From positions 1,550,001 to 1,614,000 of the forward strand of contig NZ_CP029033.1 of the NCBI RefSeq assembly GCF_003073475.1: a stretch of 64,000 bases of DNA, given 5' to 3'. The notes below the pieces were generated by a model, which was not told where the DNA came from, did no database searches, and worked only from the letters and a program-made list of their open reading frames with translations. A program made the translations under genes and the position numbers. The number at the start of each line of letters is the position of its first letter. Position 1 is the stretch's first letter. Positions 56,211 through 64,000 of the stretch are shown piece by piece. The DNA is from Actinobaculum sp. 313 (lineage in GTDB: Bacteria; Actinomycetota; Actinomycetes; Actinomycetales; Actinomycetaceae).

Positions 56211-57257
56211 CTAACCCTGTGCGGCTGGGACGTACCCCAAGATGTCCACCACGTACGCCATTGCCGGTGTCATGAGGGTAGACCCGGAAGAGTCATCAGA
56301 CTCCGGTATCAACAGCAAGACCCGCGAGCCGACCGGGATCCCAGCCAAAGAGTCCGTGATTGTTCCCTGGCCCAGAGGCAGGGTCGTCGGACCGGACTCA
56401 GCCGACTCCGATTCGTCATCGTCCTGCTTCCAGGTGTTCAGTGATAGTTCTTCATCCCACGAGATCGCGGCATAAGCAACGACGACCGCAGAGCCATCTT
56501 TCGCCACCTCTTCGCCGCTGCCGCGCGCAATGATCTGCGTCGACGCCTCCGTGGGAGCAGATTGCCCGTCCTTGACCTCCAGTTCGGTCACCGGCTGGCC
56601 AAGGTCTCCGGTGATTTCTACTGGTAGGTCTTCGTCGTTCATCTCAACGGCCGCATCAGCCTGGCCAGCACTCGTCGCATCCCAGGCGTTGACAACCTCG
56701 AGATAGAAGACGATGGTGTCGTCAGCCTCGATGCCTGCGGAGGGCTGGCCGCCCTGCGGCCCGTATCCCAGCTCCGGCGGGACAGACAGAATCACCTTGT
56801 CGCCGACATGCCTCCCCTCCAGTCCGTACTTCCATCCATCGACGAGGCCGGACAGAGCGAAAACTGCCGGTGCCCCTCGGCTGAACGAGGAGTCAAATGC
56901 CTTATCGTTCTGCCACACCTGCCCCTCGTAATTGACCATCACAAGAGAATCCGCAGTTATCTCGGCACCGTCTCCCTCTTCAAGCACTGAGAGTTGTAAC
57001 TGCTCCGGGGGAGGAGAATCGGGAAACTCCAGCACCGGCAGGCCGTCGCCATCTTCACCCAACGTCGGCATGCCCTTGTCGGAAACGAGCACATCAACGG
57101 GTGACGATCCCACGCTGGGGGTTGCGGAAGGGGTAGAAGCCGCGGAGGTAGTCGTGTCGGCGCCACTACTGTTCTCGGAATCATCGGCTGAGCCACAACC
57201 GGCGAGGGACGCGGCCAAGGCCATGGCCATCACCGTGGCCAGTACGCGTTTACTCAT
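56211..57257 (-). CDS. FKBP-type peptidyl-prolyl isomerase lipoprotein
   Basis: The protein has 348 aa. MALAASLAGCGSAD is a lipoprotein signal with lipid Cys near residue 21, then a Ser/Thr linker. The first FKBP domain (about 105-195) has VNYEGQVWQNDKAFDSSFSR, LEGRHVGDKVILSVPPELGYG and the IVFYLEVV end. The second half (about 215-345) resembles a degenerate FKBP domain. It should fold exported proteins at the outer membrane face. It is upstream of the sodA terminator and 47 bases downstream of erpA on the same strand. Confidence 0.9.
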   Translation of the reverse strand: MSKRVLATVMAMALAASLAGCGSADDSENSSGADTTTSAASTPSATPSVGSSPVDVLVSDKGMPTLGEDGDGLPVLEFPDSPPPEQLQLSVLEEGDGAEITADSLVMVNYEGQVWQNDKAFDSSFSRGAPAVFALSGLVDGWKYGLEGRHVGDKVILSVPPELGYGPQGGQPSAGIEADDTIVFYLEVVNAWDATSAGQADAAVEMNDEDLPVEITGDLGQPVTELEVKDGQSAPTEASTQIIARGSGEEVAKDGSAVVVAYAAISWDEELSLNTWKQDDDESESAESGPTTLPLGQGTITDSLAGIPVGSRVLLLIPESDDSSGSTLMTPAMAYVVDILGYVPAAQG

Positions 57258-57304
57258 GAAATGCCTATCGGTTTGCAGGGAAAATCCAGTTCAGGCCAGC
57301 GCGA

Positions 57305-57655
57305 TCAGTGGAAGGACTCGCCGCAGGCGCAAGTACCGACGGCGTTGGGATTATCGATCGTAAAGCCCTGCCGTTCAATGGTGTCGGCAAAACCAATCGT
57401 CGCACCATCAAGATAAGGCTTTGACATCTTGTCGACGACGACCCCGACGCCGTCGAAATCACGCACGGCGTCGCCATCGAGAAGACGCTCATCAAAGTAA
57501 AGTTGATACATCAGGCCGGAGCAGCCACCCGGCTGCACCGCGATACGCAGACGCAAGTCATCACGCCCCTCCTGCTCCAGTAGGGACTTCACCTTGGCGG
57601 CCGCATCAGCGGTCAAGGTGACATTGTGAGTTGCCGTATCAAGTGTCTCTGTCAT
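57305..57655 (-). CDS. erpA: Iron-sulfur cluster insertion protein ErpA
   Basis: The protein has 116 aa. A-type carrier with three conserved Cys: GGCSGLMYQ near residue 45 and GTCACGESF at the C-terminus. It delivers [Fe-S] clusters to apoproteins such as the aconitase in this window. GGAGGACAGCA precedes ATG 57655. The same strand continues to the FKBP gene, so an operon is possible. Confidence 0.94.
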   Translation of the reverse strand: MTETLDTATHNVTLTADAAAKVKSLLEQEGRDDLRLRIAVQPGGCSGLMYQLYFDERLLDGDAVRDFDGVGVVVDKMSKPYLDGATIGFADTIERQGFTIDNPNAVGTCACGESFH

Positions 57656-57958
57656 TGCTGTCCTCCAGCATGCAATTGGTGTACCAGGTCAGCCTAACGC
57701 GACCAAGCCCCACCATGCCAGAGCCTCGCCGCCGCATTCGGCCACCATTTGTAACGCGGCCGCGGCTTTTCGGCATTCCGGCCCCAGTTTCGCCCGGAGA
57801 ATTTACTTCGCCACACGTTACCGGTCTCGCTACACCGGGCAACTGCGTCCCTTGGCTCGTCGTGCGTCTTCGGTTTCATGTACCGTGCGAATGACAGCAA
57901 GCGGATGACGCCCCTGCCTGCTTTTTCGGCCGACCGCCGCTATGAGCGAAGTCCGCCG
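57656..57958. other. Intergenic region upstream of erpA
   Basis: About 300 bases between erpA and the glycerate-kinase-like gene, both on the minus strand. It must contain the erpA promoter. GC-rich with no convincing hairpin, repeat or gene. Confidence 0.4.
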
Positions 57959-59158
57959 TCAGGCATCCCACCCCCAAGTGCGTGCGACACGCCCCGTCAC
58001 GCTCCACAACCTCTCCTGCAACTCATCTCCCGGCAGCTTCGCTCGTGTGCCCGTCACCGCGACGTCGTCCCCCGACTCGGCATATTCTCGCTGCCGACCG
58101 ACGCCCCGCCACGCCTCCTCGGGACGCAACTGGTAGGCGCCGTCCAAGCCCATGCGGGGAAGCTCGCCCCGGCGCAGCGAACCGGAATCGTAGATGACAA
58201 CGATGGGGATCGCTGCTGCAGATGCAAGTTCAATCGCGGCTTGCAAACCTGAGGGAATACTCTCGTCGATTGCTGCACACGCGTAGACGAACAGATCCGT
58301 GAGGCGCGCCTCCTCACGCAAACGCTCGCTGACGGTGGCACATCCGACGGACATGAGGCGGCCCCCTAAGGAGTCAAGTATGAAACCGACTCCGCTAGCC
58401 GCACCGCTGAAAGGTCCGCGTTCCGGTCGGTCGGTCTTCTGTTCGCCATGTAACGGCAGCAACGGCCGAGTATTCGCCCTCGCCGCCGCTGCCTCGGATA
58501 CATCCTGCGCCACGGCGCCCATAGCACGGGAGAATTCCTGGGCACGTTCGGGATCCATCCCCCGATATGCCCATGTTCGTGCGACGCCCGAGAAACCGAG
58601 CAAGCGCTGCTCCCCTGACGCCAGTACCACAAGATCGACGTCGGAAAGGACTTCCGCAGCCCGTTCAAGCGCGGGTGCCAGTGCGAACGGAACCGGATCT
58701 GTGGCGGTCCACCCGGATGATAACCGCACATCGGCCAAGCTCGCGAGCATCCCCAGCCCCATATCCGTGCAGTAGCCGGGTGCCGGGAGCGCCACCACGA
58801 TGCGCTTCGCTCCATTCGCGCACGCCCACGCAAGGTCCTCACCCACGGCCATGCTCGACTGCAAAGCGCCGGTGGCGGGCGCGTCGTTCAAGAACTGACT
58901 GTAGTCAAGCACCACAGTGTCACCTGCCCGGAAGGCGAAACGCCGACTGTCAGCCCTACCAAGCGGATACTCTGTGGGCTCCTTCAACAAGGCTTCGGGC
59001 AGGCCGGAACCCACGAAGGGAACCGAAACACCGTCCGACACGGGGTAGGCGGTTATGCGATCAGCAGGGCGCTGCGCAAGCCATCCCGTTCGTGCCAACT
59101 CGGCCACTTCGGTGCCGGTGAGGCCTGGCAGGGGCGAACATGCCAGTAACACTCTCAT
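57959..59158 (-). CDS. Glycerate kinase-like protein
   Basis: The protein has about 399 aa. The N-terminal RVLLACSPLPGLTGTEVAELARTGW and later GAASGVGFILDSLGGRLMSVG resemble the GlxK/GarK glycerate kinase fold. The usual DGG phosphate-site motif is degenerate (SDGVSVPFVGSGL), so activity is in doubt. It may be a divergent paralogue. ATG 59158 is preferred to the ATG at 59197 because the fold begins there; neither has a clear ribosome site. Confidence 0.65.
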   Translation of the reverse strand: MRVLLACSPLPGLTGTEVAELARTGWLAQRPADRITAYPVSDGVSVPFVGSGLPEALLKEPTEYPLGRADSRRFAFRAGDTVVLDYSQFLNDAPATGALQSSMAVGEDLAWACANGAKRIVVALPAPGYCTDMGLGMLASLADVRLSSGWTATDPVPFALAPALERAAEVLSDVDLVVLASGEQRLLGFSGVARTWAYRGMDPERAQEFSRAMGAVAQDVSEAAAARANTRPLLPLHGEQKTDRPERGPFSGAASGVGFILDSLGGRLMSVGCATVSERLREEARLTDLFVYACAAIDESIPSGLQAAIELASAAAIPIVVIYDSGSLRRGELPRMGLDGAYQLRPEEAWRGVGRQREYAESGDDVAVTGTRAKLPGDELQERLWSVTGRVARTWGWDA

Positions 59159-59303
59159 GACGCTACGACGCCGACTCGTGCCGTGACAGTGGCCCATGCC
59201 GTGACACGGCCTAGGGCGGTAACACTGGCTTGTGCTACTAGGCCGGGCCGTAGTGCCACTCGACCGCCTCGCAGTACCGACCGCGCCGCGAAGTCACTCG
59301 GCA

Positions 59304-60668
59304 TCACGATGCCAAATCCCCGCCCAGTCGCGCCAGAAGTGTTGCCTCAGCAACGATGGCACGACGCCAATCATCCAGGTGCAACGACTCGTTATGTGAA
59401 TGCGCCCGCGTGTCCGGATCCTCGATTCCCGTGACGAGTATCTCCGCCTTCGGAAACACTTCGGCCAAGTCCGCAATGAAGGGGATGGAACCTCCCACCC
59501 CGATATCGACCGGCTCGGTCTGCCATGCGCGCCGCAACGCCTCCCGTGCCGCCGTCGACGTCGGCGTTTCATCAGCCGCCTTGAATGCCGGGCCGGTCTC
59601 TGTCACCGTCGCAACGACGCGCGCGCCGAACGGGGCGTGTGCTTCCAGGTGCTCGACCAGTGCACGCCCGGCGCGCTCCGGATCGTCACCGGGGGCGATG
59701 CGCAGTGACAACCGCGCCGTGCACGATGGAATCAACGTATTCGATGCTTCCGCGCAGCTGGTGATGTCCATACCGATGAGGCTGATGGCTGGCTGCGTCC
59801 ACAGCCGGGAAGCTATCGTGCCGTGCCCGGCCAGCTGTACGCCGTCCAGCAGTCCCGCATCGGAACGCAGGGTCTCTTCGGTGTATTCGACGGCGGCCGC
59901 GTCATACGAGACCAAACCTGACACCGCCACCGATCCGTCGTCGCCGTGCAGCGTAGCCAACAGGCGTGTCATCAGCGTCGGTGCGTCGAGAATTGGTCCG
60001 CCATACGCTCCCGAGTGGAGCGCATGATCCAGAACATCAACGCGAACGGTTACATCGACGACTCCCCGCAGAGATGTCGTCAGCGACGGCACACCGACCT
60101 TCCAATTGCTCGAATCGGCCACGACGATGACATCGGCACGGAGGCGATCACGATAGGTTTCGAGAAATGCGCGAAATGTCGGCGAGCCGACCTCTTCTTC
60201 ACCCTCAACGTAAAGCGTCACGCCCAAACCTGTATCGCCCAGAGCGGCCAAGGCACCCATATGCACCATTACTCCGGCCTTGTCATCTGCCGTTCCCCGG
60301 CCGTAGAGCCGACCATCGCGTTCAACCGGCTCAAAGGGATCGTCCTGTGCCCATCCCGCAAGAGATCCCTGTGGCTGAACATCGTGGTGAGCGTAGAGCA
60401 GCACCGTGGGTTTACCCGGAGCGGCCTGCCTATGCGCGAGCACCGCGGGGCGCCCCTCTTCACCGGCGGAGGTGACAAGCTCGATGACCTCGGCGTCCAG
60501 GCCGCGCTGTCGCGCCAGGGCCGCAACCGCCTCGGCACTGCGACGTACCTGGCTCTGGTCGAATGATGGCGACGAGACGGACGGTATACGCACTAAGCTT
60601 TCAAGCTCGGCACGGGTATCGGGCAACTGCGCGTCAACCCTCGACGCGATTTCCTCAAAAGTACTCAC
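59304..60668 (-). CDS. M20 family dipeptidase
   Basis: The protein has 454 aa. Zinc-peptidase motifs are clear: LLYAHHDVQPQG (ligand His near residue 93), GRGTADDKAGVMVH (bridging Asp), YVEGEEEVGSPTF (catalytic and ligand Glu), and a C-terminal SHNESLHLDDW with the last His. A dimerisation domain lies at about 190-320. It is likely a cytoplasmic di-/tripeptidase. Start GTG 60668 with weak AGGTGA upstream. It is divergent from the DUF3043 gene. Confidence 0.92.
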   Translation of the reverse strand: MSTFEEIASRVDAQLPDTRAELESLVRIPSVSSPSFDQSQVRRSAEAVAALARQRGLDAEVIELVTSAGEEGRPAVLAHRQAAPGKPTVLLYAHHDVQPQGSLAGWAQDDPFEPVERDGRLYGRGTADDKAGVMVHMGALAALGDTGLGVTLYVEGEEEVGSPTFRAFLETYRDRLRADVIVVADSSNWKVGVPSLTTSLRGVVDVTVRVDVLDHALHSGAYGGPILDAPTLMTRLLATLHGDDGSVAVSGLVSYDAAAVEYTEETLRSDAGLLDGVQLAGHGTIASRLWTQPAISLIGMDITSCAEASNTLIPSCTARLSLRIAPGDDPERAGRALVEHLEAHAPFGARVVATVTETGPAFKAADETPTSTAAREALRRAWQTEPVDIGVGGSIPFIADLAEVFPKAEILVTGIEDPDTRAHSHNESLHLDDWRRAIVAEATLLARLGGDLAS

Positions 60669-60962
60669 TCACCTAGCTTACCGCGCTGCCCAGGGAATAC
60701 CCGGAGACACCAGGGAGTACGGGGAGACACCAGAGGGTACACGGAGACTGCGGAGGGAAGTCCTCGCCGTGGAGCCATATGCTGTTCCCGCTCGCTCGGC
60801 CTCTTCGTGGAAATGGAGCTCGCCGCGCCCTGCACGTACACTGTGAAAGTGGCGGCTACTCTCCACGCGGCGTGGTAGTCTGCCCCGGGGCCAGTCGGGT
60901 GCGATTGAACATCCGCCTCGGCTTGGCACCCAGTAATACAACGGCAAAGTAATGGAGTCAGA

Positions 60963-61838
60963 GTGTTCGGTCGTAAGAAGGAAGAGGAATCGGACCCCAC
61001 GGAGCAGACGGCGGCGCCCGCAACCAAGCTTCCTCGCGGTTACACGCCGGCGAAAGGCGCGCCCACCCCACGGCGTAAAGACGTGGAGGCACGCAACCGT
61101 CGCCCGATCGTGTCCGACCGTTCACGTATGACAAAGCAGGAACGTAAAGCCTTCGATAAAGAAGAACGCGCCAAGTCGCGGGCGGAGAGCAATGCACGCT
61201 GGGAGCGGGAACAACGCGCAATGAAAACCGGCGACGAGCGGTTCATGCCCCCGCAACATGCCGGTCCGGTCCGCCGTTTTGGACGGGACTGCATTGATGC
61301 GCGCTTCTCCCCCGCTGTGATCTTCATGCCGCTGGCCCTGATTCTGCTCGTCGCCATGTTCACTCAGACCTTGATCGGAAACGTCGCCTTCCAGTACCTC
61401 GTACTCGCCATCTACGCGATCTTCATCCTGGTGGCCATTTATTCGGTGCTCATGGTGCGCCGCGTTCGCCTCCTGACGGAACACAAGTTCGGCGACGATA
61501 AGGTGCCGCCCCGTTTCTTCTGGCAGATGTTCACGCGGACTTTCTATCCGCGACGCTGGCGCTTGCCCCGCCCACAGGTCAAGCGTGGCCAGTTCCCCGA
61601 AGGCGGATCAGGGGCGGACGTACGGGAGGCGAGGTCCGCCCGCCGGGTCGAAAGTAGCTGCGGTAGCTGCCAGCACCCGCAGTCTTCACCCCTGCCATGG
61701 CCGCTTCCCACCGCGGCAGCCCGGTGCCTCGCAGTGCGACCGGCAGGCCCTCCTTGTCGCTTCGTCTTCCACCGCGACCGCGCGGAGCCTTGGGCACGGG
61801 CACGGATCACTTGCGTTTTGTGCCCTGCCGCAACGTAG
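60963..61838 (+). CDS. DUF3043 membrane protein with an unusual C-terminal extension
   Basis: The protein has 291 aa. The first 210 or so match DUF3043: FGRKKEEESDPTEQ, a basic region, two transmembrane helices at about 119-162, and PPRFFWQMFTRTFYPRRWRLPRPQVKRGQFP. The usual protein ends about there. Here the frame runs another 76 residues, rich in Arg, Pro, Ser and Cys, through a GGGCGGAC/GTCCGCCC hairpin (61612-61641) and stops one base before the pyrD stop. The stop codon may have been lost. GGAG precedes GTG 60963. Function is unknown. Confidence 0.82.
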   Translation: MFGRKKEEESDPTEQTAAPATKLPRGYTPAKGAPTPRRKDVEARNRRPIVSDRSRMTKQERKAFDKEERAKSRAESNARWEREQRAMKTGDERFMPPQHAGPVRRFGRDCIDARFSPAVIFMPLALILLVAMFTQTLIGNVAFQYLVLAIYAIFILVAIYSVLMVRRVRLLTEHKFGDDKVPPRFFWQMFTRTFYPRRWRLPRPQVKRGQFPEGGSGADVREARSARRVESSCGSCQHPQSSPLPWPLPTAAARCLAVRPAGPPCRFVFHRDRAEPWARARITCVLCPAAT

Positions 61839-62861
61839 CTATGCCGCCGTTGGCCGGGCCAATGCCCGATTGAGCCGCCCAGGGAACGTCGGGCCGCGGT
61901 AAACGAAAGACGTGAGGATTTCCAGCAGATCGGCGCCGGCGTTGATCATGCGGTTGGCGTCATCAACGCTGAAGATGCCTCCGACGCCGATAATGATTCG
62001 GTCAGGCCCGAGGTCCCGGCGCAGCGCGGAGACAATGCCGACCGCACGCTCGAACAGCGGCGCGCCCGAGAGCCCGCCCTCGCCAAAACCATGCTCAATG
62101 GTCGTATTGGCGGCGACGACGCCGTCAAGGTCCTCTATTTGAACTAAGGTCGCGATGGCGGCTATATCGTCGTCCAGCAAATCGGGCGCGAGCTTCACCA
62201 GTAGCGGGACGCGCCTACCGGCTGCGGCATCCGCTGCCTGCCGCGCCTCCCGCACAATTGGGCGCAACGCATCAACCGCCTGCAGATCGCGTAGCCCGGG
62301 AGTATTGGGAGAAGAGACGTTAATCACCAGGTAGTCGGCCCAGCGTGCCAGTTTCCATGCGCAGGTGGCGTAATCCGCCGGCGCATCGGCAGCGCTGACC
62401 CACTTGTTCTTACCGATGTTGACACCGACGACGGCGGCCCGGCCCCGCTTGGTGCCTCGCAGCTCGGCTAGGCGCTGTGCGGCAACATCGGCACCCGGGT
62501 TGTTGAATCCCATGCGATTACGGAACGCGTTCTGCTGAGGAATACGCCAGAGCCGCGGCCGATCATTACCGGGCTGCGGCAATGGTGTGATGGTACCAAT
62601 CTCGGTAAAGGCGAAACCGAGTGCCACCGTGCCGAGAATGGCCGAGGCGTCCTTATCCTGACCTGCCGCCAATCCAACCCGCCCGGGCACCGGCCGAGCG
62701 AGCAAACCCCGCAGCTGTTCACCGCCCCGCCAACCAATCGTTGCCGCCGCGAGCGGTGCCAGCGGGCTTCTGCCGAAAGCACCGATCGCTCGCATGGCGC
62801 AATGGTGAGCCTGTTCCGGATCGGTATGAACCAGTAGATGGTCGTAAACGGACCGGTACAT
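61839..62861 (-). CDS. pyrD: Dihydroorotate dehydrogenase (quinone), class 2
   Basis: The enzyme has 340 aa and oxidises dihydroorotate to orotate with FMN, passing electrons to quinone at the membrane. The N-terminal helical region MYRSVYDHLLVHTDPEQAHH and the catalytic Ser in LVINVSSPNTPGL mark class 2; GVGGIFSVDDANRMI binds FMN phosphate. GGAGGGTGA just upstream decides ATG 62861; the frame is open to 63023. It begins two bases after the stop of the upstream membrane protein, so they are probably one operon. Confidence 0.94.
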   Translation of the reverse strand: MYRSVYDHLLVHTDPEQAHHCAMRAIGAFGRSPLAPLAAATIGWRGGEQLRGLLARPVPGRVGLAAGQDKDASAILGTVALGFAFTEIGTITPLPQPGNDRPRLWRIPQQNAFRNRMGFNNPGADVAAQRLAELRGTKRGRAAVVGVNIGKNKWVSAADAPADYATCAWKLARWADYLVINVSSPNTPGLRDLQAVDALRPIVREARQAADAAAGRRVPLLVKLAPDLLDDDIAAIATLVQIEDLDGVVAANTTIEHGFGEGGLSGAPLFERAVGIVSALRRDLGPDRIIIGVGGIFSVDDANRMINAGADLLEILTSFVYRGPTFPGRLNRALARPTAA

Positions 62862-62862
62862 T

Positions 62863-63345
62863 TCACCCTCCGTTACGAGTCGCGATTTGCGAGGGCGATG
62901 ACCAGGCCAACCAGGCAATGGCCGCCACCGCGCCTGGCACGGGAAGATAGAAATACGTTGCACCGGCGTCGAACCAGGGGCTGACCCTGTCAAGGGCAAC
63001 ATTGCCGCTGACCAATGCCACAAAAGGCATCACCACGTTGATCACCCAGGTGGCCCACGCCAGGCGGCGCATTCGCCTACCGTTGTGAATGATGCCGACG
63101 GCACCGGCGATCCAACACATGTCGGAAACCAGCGTCAGGCCTGCCTCGGATACGTCGCCGTCACCGAAGGCCACGGTGGATGCCACGACCCCCCGCCAGG
63201 AGAATATCAACGCGCCCGCGGCAAGGAGGAAGAGGAGAATACGCGGCCAGCCGTGCGCCGTCGTCCGATCATCGGGTAGAGCTTGATTACCATGTTGAGC
63301 GGGAATCGCCGTGCTCTCTCCCATGGGTTCACCCGCGTCGCCCAT
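62863..63345 (-). CDS. Small membrane protein upstream of pyrD
   Basis: The protein has about 160 aa. A polar N-terminus is followed by four hydrophobic helices, including PRILLFLLAAGALIFSW and GAVAAIAWLAW. GAGGAGAAGA precedes ATG 63345; the frame extends to 63378. Its stop lies one base from the pyrD start. No family is recognised, and its role beside pyrD is unknown. Confidence 0.72.
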   Translation of the reverse strand: MGDAGEPMGESTAIPAQHGNQALPDDRTTAHGWPRILLFLLAAGALIFSWRGVVASTVAFGDGDVSEAGLTLVSDMCWIAGAVGIIHNGRRMRRLAWATWVINVVMPFVALVSGNVALDRVSPWFDAGATYFYLPVPGAVAAIAWLAWSSPSQIATRNGG

Positions 63346-63429
63346 TCTTCTCCTCTCGCCGATAGGCGCTACCTTCATGCGCCTGAGGGATTGTGCCCCG
63401 TTGAAACCTACACCTGCAAATCGCGAATC

Positions 63430-63762
63430 TCAGCGGCGCTCCTGCCGCCGGTTCCACTGACGCATGGCATCGGGGTACCCCGTCTTCACAACCTCATAGA
63501 ACGGAATGCCCAATTCCTGGGCGAGCTGCGCTCCCGAGCTTGGATCAGGTATCCGACGACGAGTCCATTCACCGTCGCGAGCCACGAGGAGTAACGCTGA
63601 CTGTTCTCGCGGTGTCTCCGGTTCGAAGTATGCCTCAACCCCCTGCCGGCTAGCGACGAACTCTTGGAAATGCTTTATTGTCGCGGCCTTGGCAGCATTC
63701 TGCTCACGCCGCGAGGAGCCATGCGCAGAAGCGGCGGAACGCCTGCGAGAGAATAAACCCAT
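63430..63762 (-). CDS. Conserved actinobacterial hypothetical protein
   Basis: The protein has 110 aa. It opens GLFSRRRSAASAHGSSRREQ, then an alpha/beta region SALLLVARDGEWTRRRIPDP and AQELGIPFYEVVKTGYPDAMR. It resembles conserved actinobacterial proteins of unknown function; I recall no established role. No Shine-Dalgarno site precedes ATG 63762, and TAGGCT a few bases upstream could be a -10, which suggests a leaderless transcript. The bases from 63763 to the end hold no supported gene. Confidence 0.75.
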   Translation of the reverse strand: MGLFSRRRSAASAHGSSRREQNAAKAATIKHFQEFVASRQGVEAYFEPETPREQSALLLVARDGEWTRRRIPDPSSGAQLAQELGIPFYEVVKTGYPDAMRQWNRRQERR

Positions 63763-64000
63763 GTTCTAAGCCTACGCGGCCAACACCCGTACGCCCACTA
63801 TCGGCCCGCTTGCTGTCCGCAAGATTGTAGGCATCGGATTCGCACCACGCGACGTCGGTGCCTCACTCAGGCGCAAACCCGCAGCCCAAACACGGAGCCG
63901 GGCGAATCCGGCGATGTCAGACGAATACGCCCACACGCCCACAGCGTAGGCGATGTAGGTAAAATCACACGTCATGCATGGCACAATGGTGAGGGGTTAA

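Noticed and set aside
63772-63984. 70-aa minus-strand frame at the right edge
   Set aside because: Short, no start signal or motif; likely chance.
1-64000. CRISPR arrays, complete insertion sequences, prophage genes
   Set aside because: No regularly spaced repeats, transposase, integrase or phage structural genes were recognised anywhere in the window.

Overview
The window is about 60 percent GC and reads as the chromosome of a high-GC Gram-positive bacterium (Actinomycetota). Diagnostic families are SepH, DUF3000 beside RNase D, DUF3710, DUF3159, DUF4193, DUF4192, DUF5998, DUF7455, an Rv2175c-type DNA-binding protein and a PASTA-domain kinase. A PPi-type phosphofructokinase and a ParC/ParE pair point towards Actinomycetaceae or a close relative; that family placement is inference. 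Two blocks follow the gene order known from Mycobacterium tuberculosis: Rv2680 to Rv2699c (5.7-22 kb here) and Rv2175c, pknL, aroG (37.5-43 kb). No rRNA, tRNA, CRISPR array or intact insertion sequence was seen.

Layout. 1-4.4 kb: end of a sugar-uptake operon (binding-protein tail, two ABC permeases, a GH68/GH32-like hydrolase), then a LacI-type regulator. 4.7-5.6 kb: a frameshifted secreted protein plus a small membrane protein, closed by a terminator. 5.7-24.7 kb: conserved housekeeping block (DUF3000, RNase D, dxs, a serpin-like lipoprotein, aconitase, a TrmA-like methyltransferase, an APC permease, two TrkA proteins, DUF3159/OB-fold/DUF3710, DUF4193, sepH, thymidine kinase, a phosphatase, DUF5998). 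24.9-26.3 kb: two orphan exported proteins. 26.6-34.5 kb: parC, parE, DUF7455, a DEDDh exonuclease and sigA. 34.9-47.7 kb: DUF4192, a polyprenyl synthetase, an Rv2175c-like protein, a LysM/transglycosylase, a PASTA kinase, class II DAHP synthase, PPi-phosphofructokinase, a membrane protein and a DEDDh/GIY-YIG nuclease. 47.8-48.1 kb: an Lrp-type ligand-binding protein (frameshifted). 48.2-53.4 kb: accessory locus. 53.7-64 kb: trpD, a receiver-like protein, sodA, an FKBP lipoprotein, erpA, a glycerate-kinase-like protein, an M20 peptidase, DUF3043, pyrD and small conserved proteins.

The most interesting stretch is 48.2-53.4 kb. Two paralogous lipoproteins flank a 104-residue exported peptide that resembles lactococcin-972-type bacteriocins. 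An operon follows that encodes a membrane-anchored adaptor with a peptidoglycan-binding domain, an ABC ATPase and a FtsX/MacB-like permease. Clustered short repeats, a perfect 14-bp palindrome and a perfect 17-bp inverted repeat sit between the genes. I read it as a candidate bacteriocin production, export and self-protection locus with uncharacterised lipoproteins.

Four otherwise ordinary genes (the secreted protein at 4.7 kb, dxs, the APC permease and the Lrp-like gene) each carry one frameshift, and all four would be repaired by one extra G or C at a short G/C run. That pattern suggests homopolymer sequencing error, though real mutation or slippage cannot be excluded from sequence alone.
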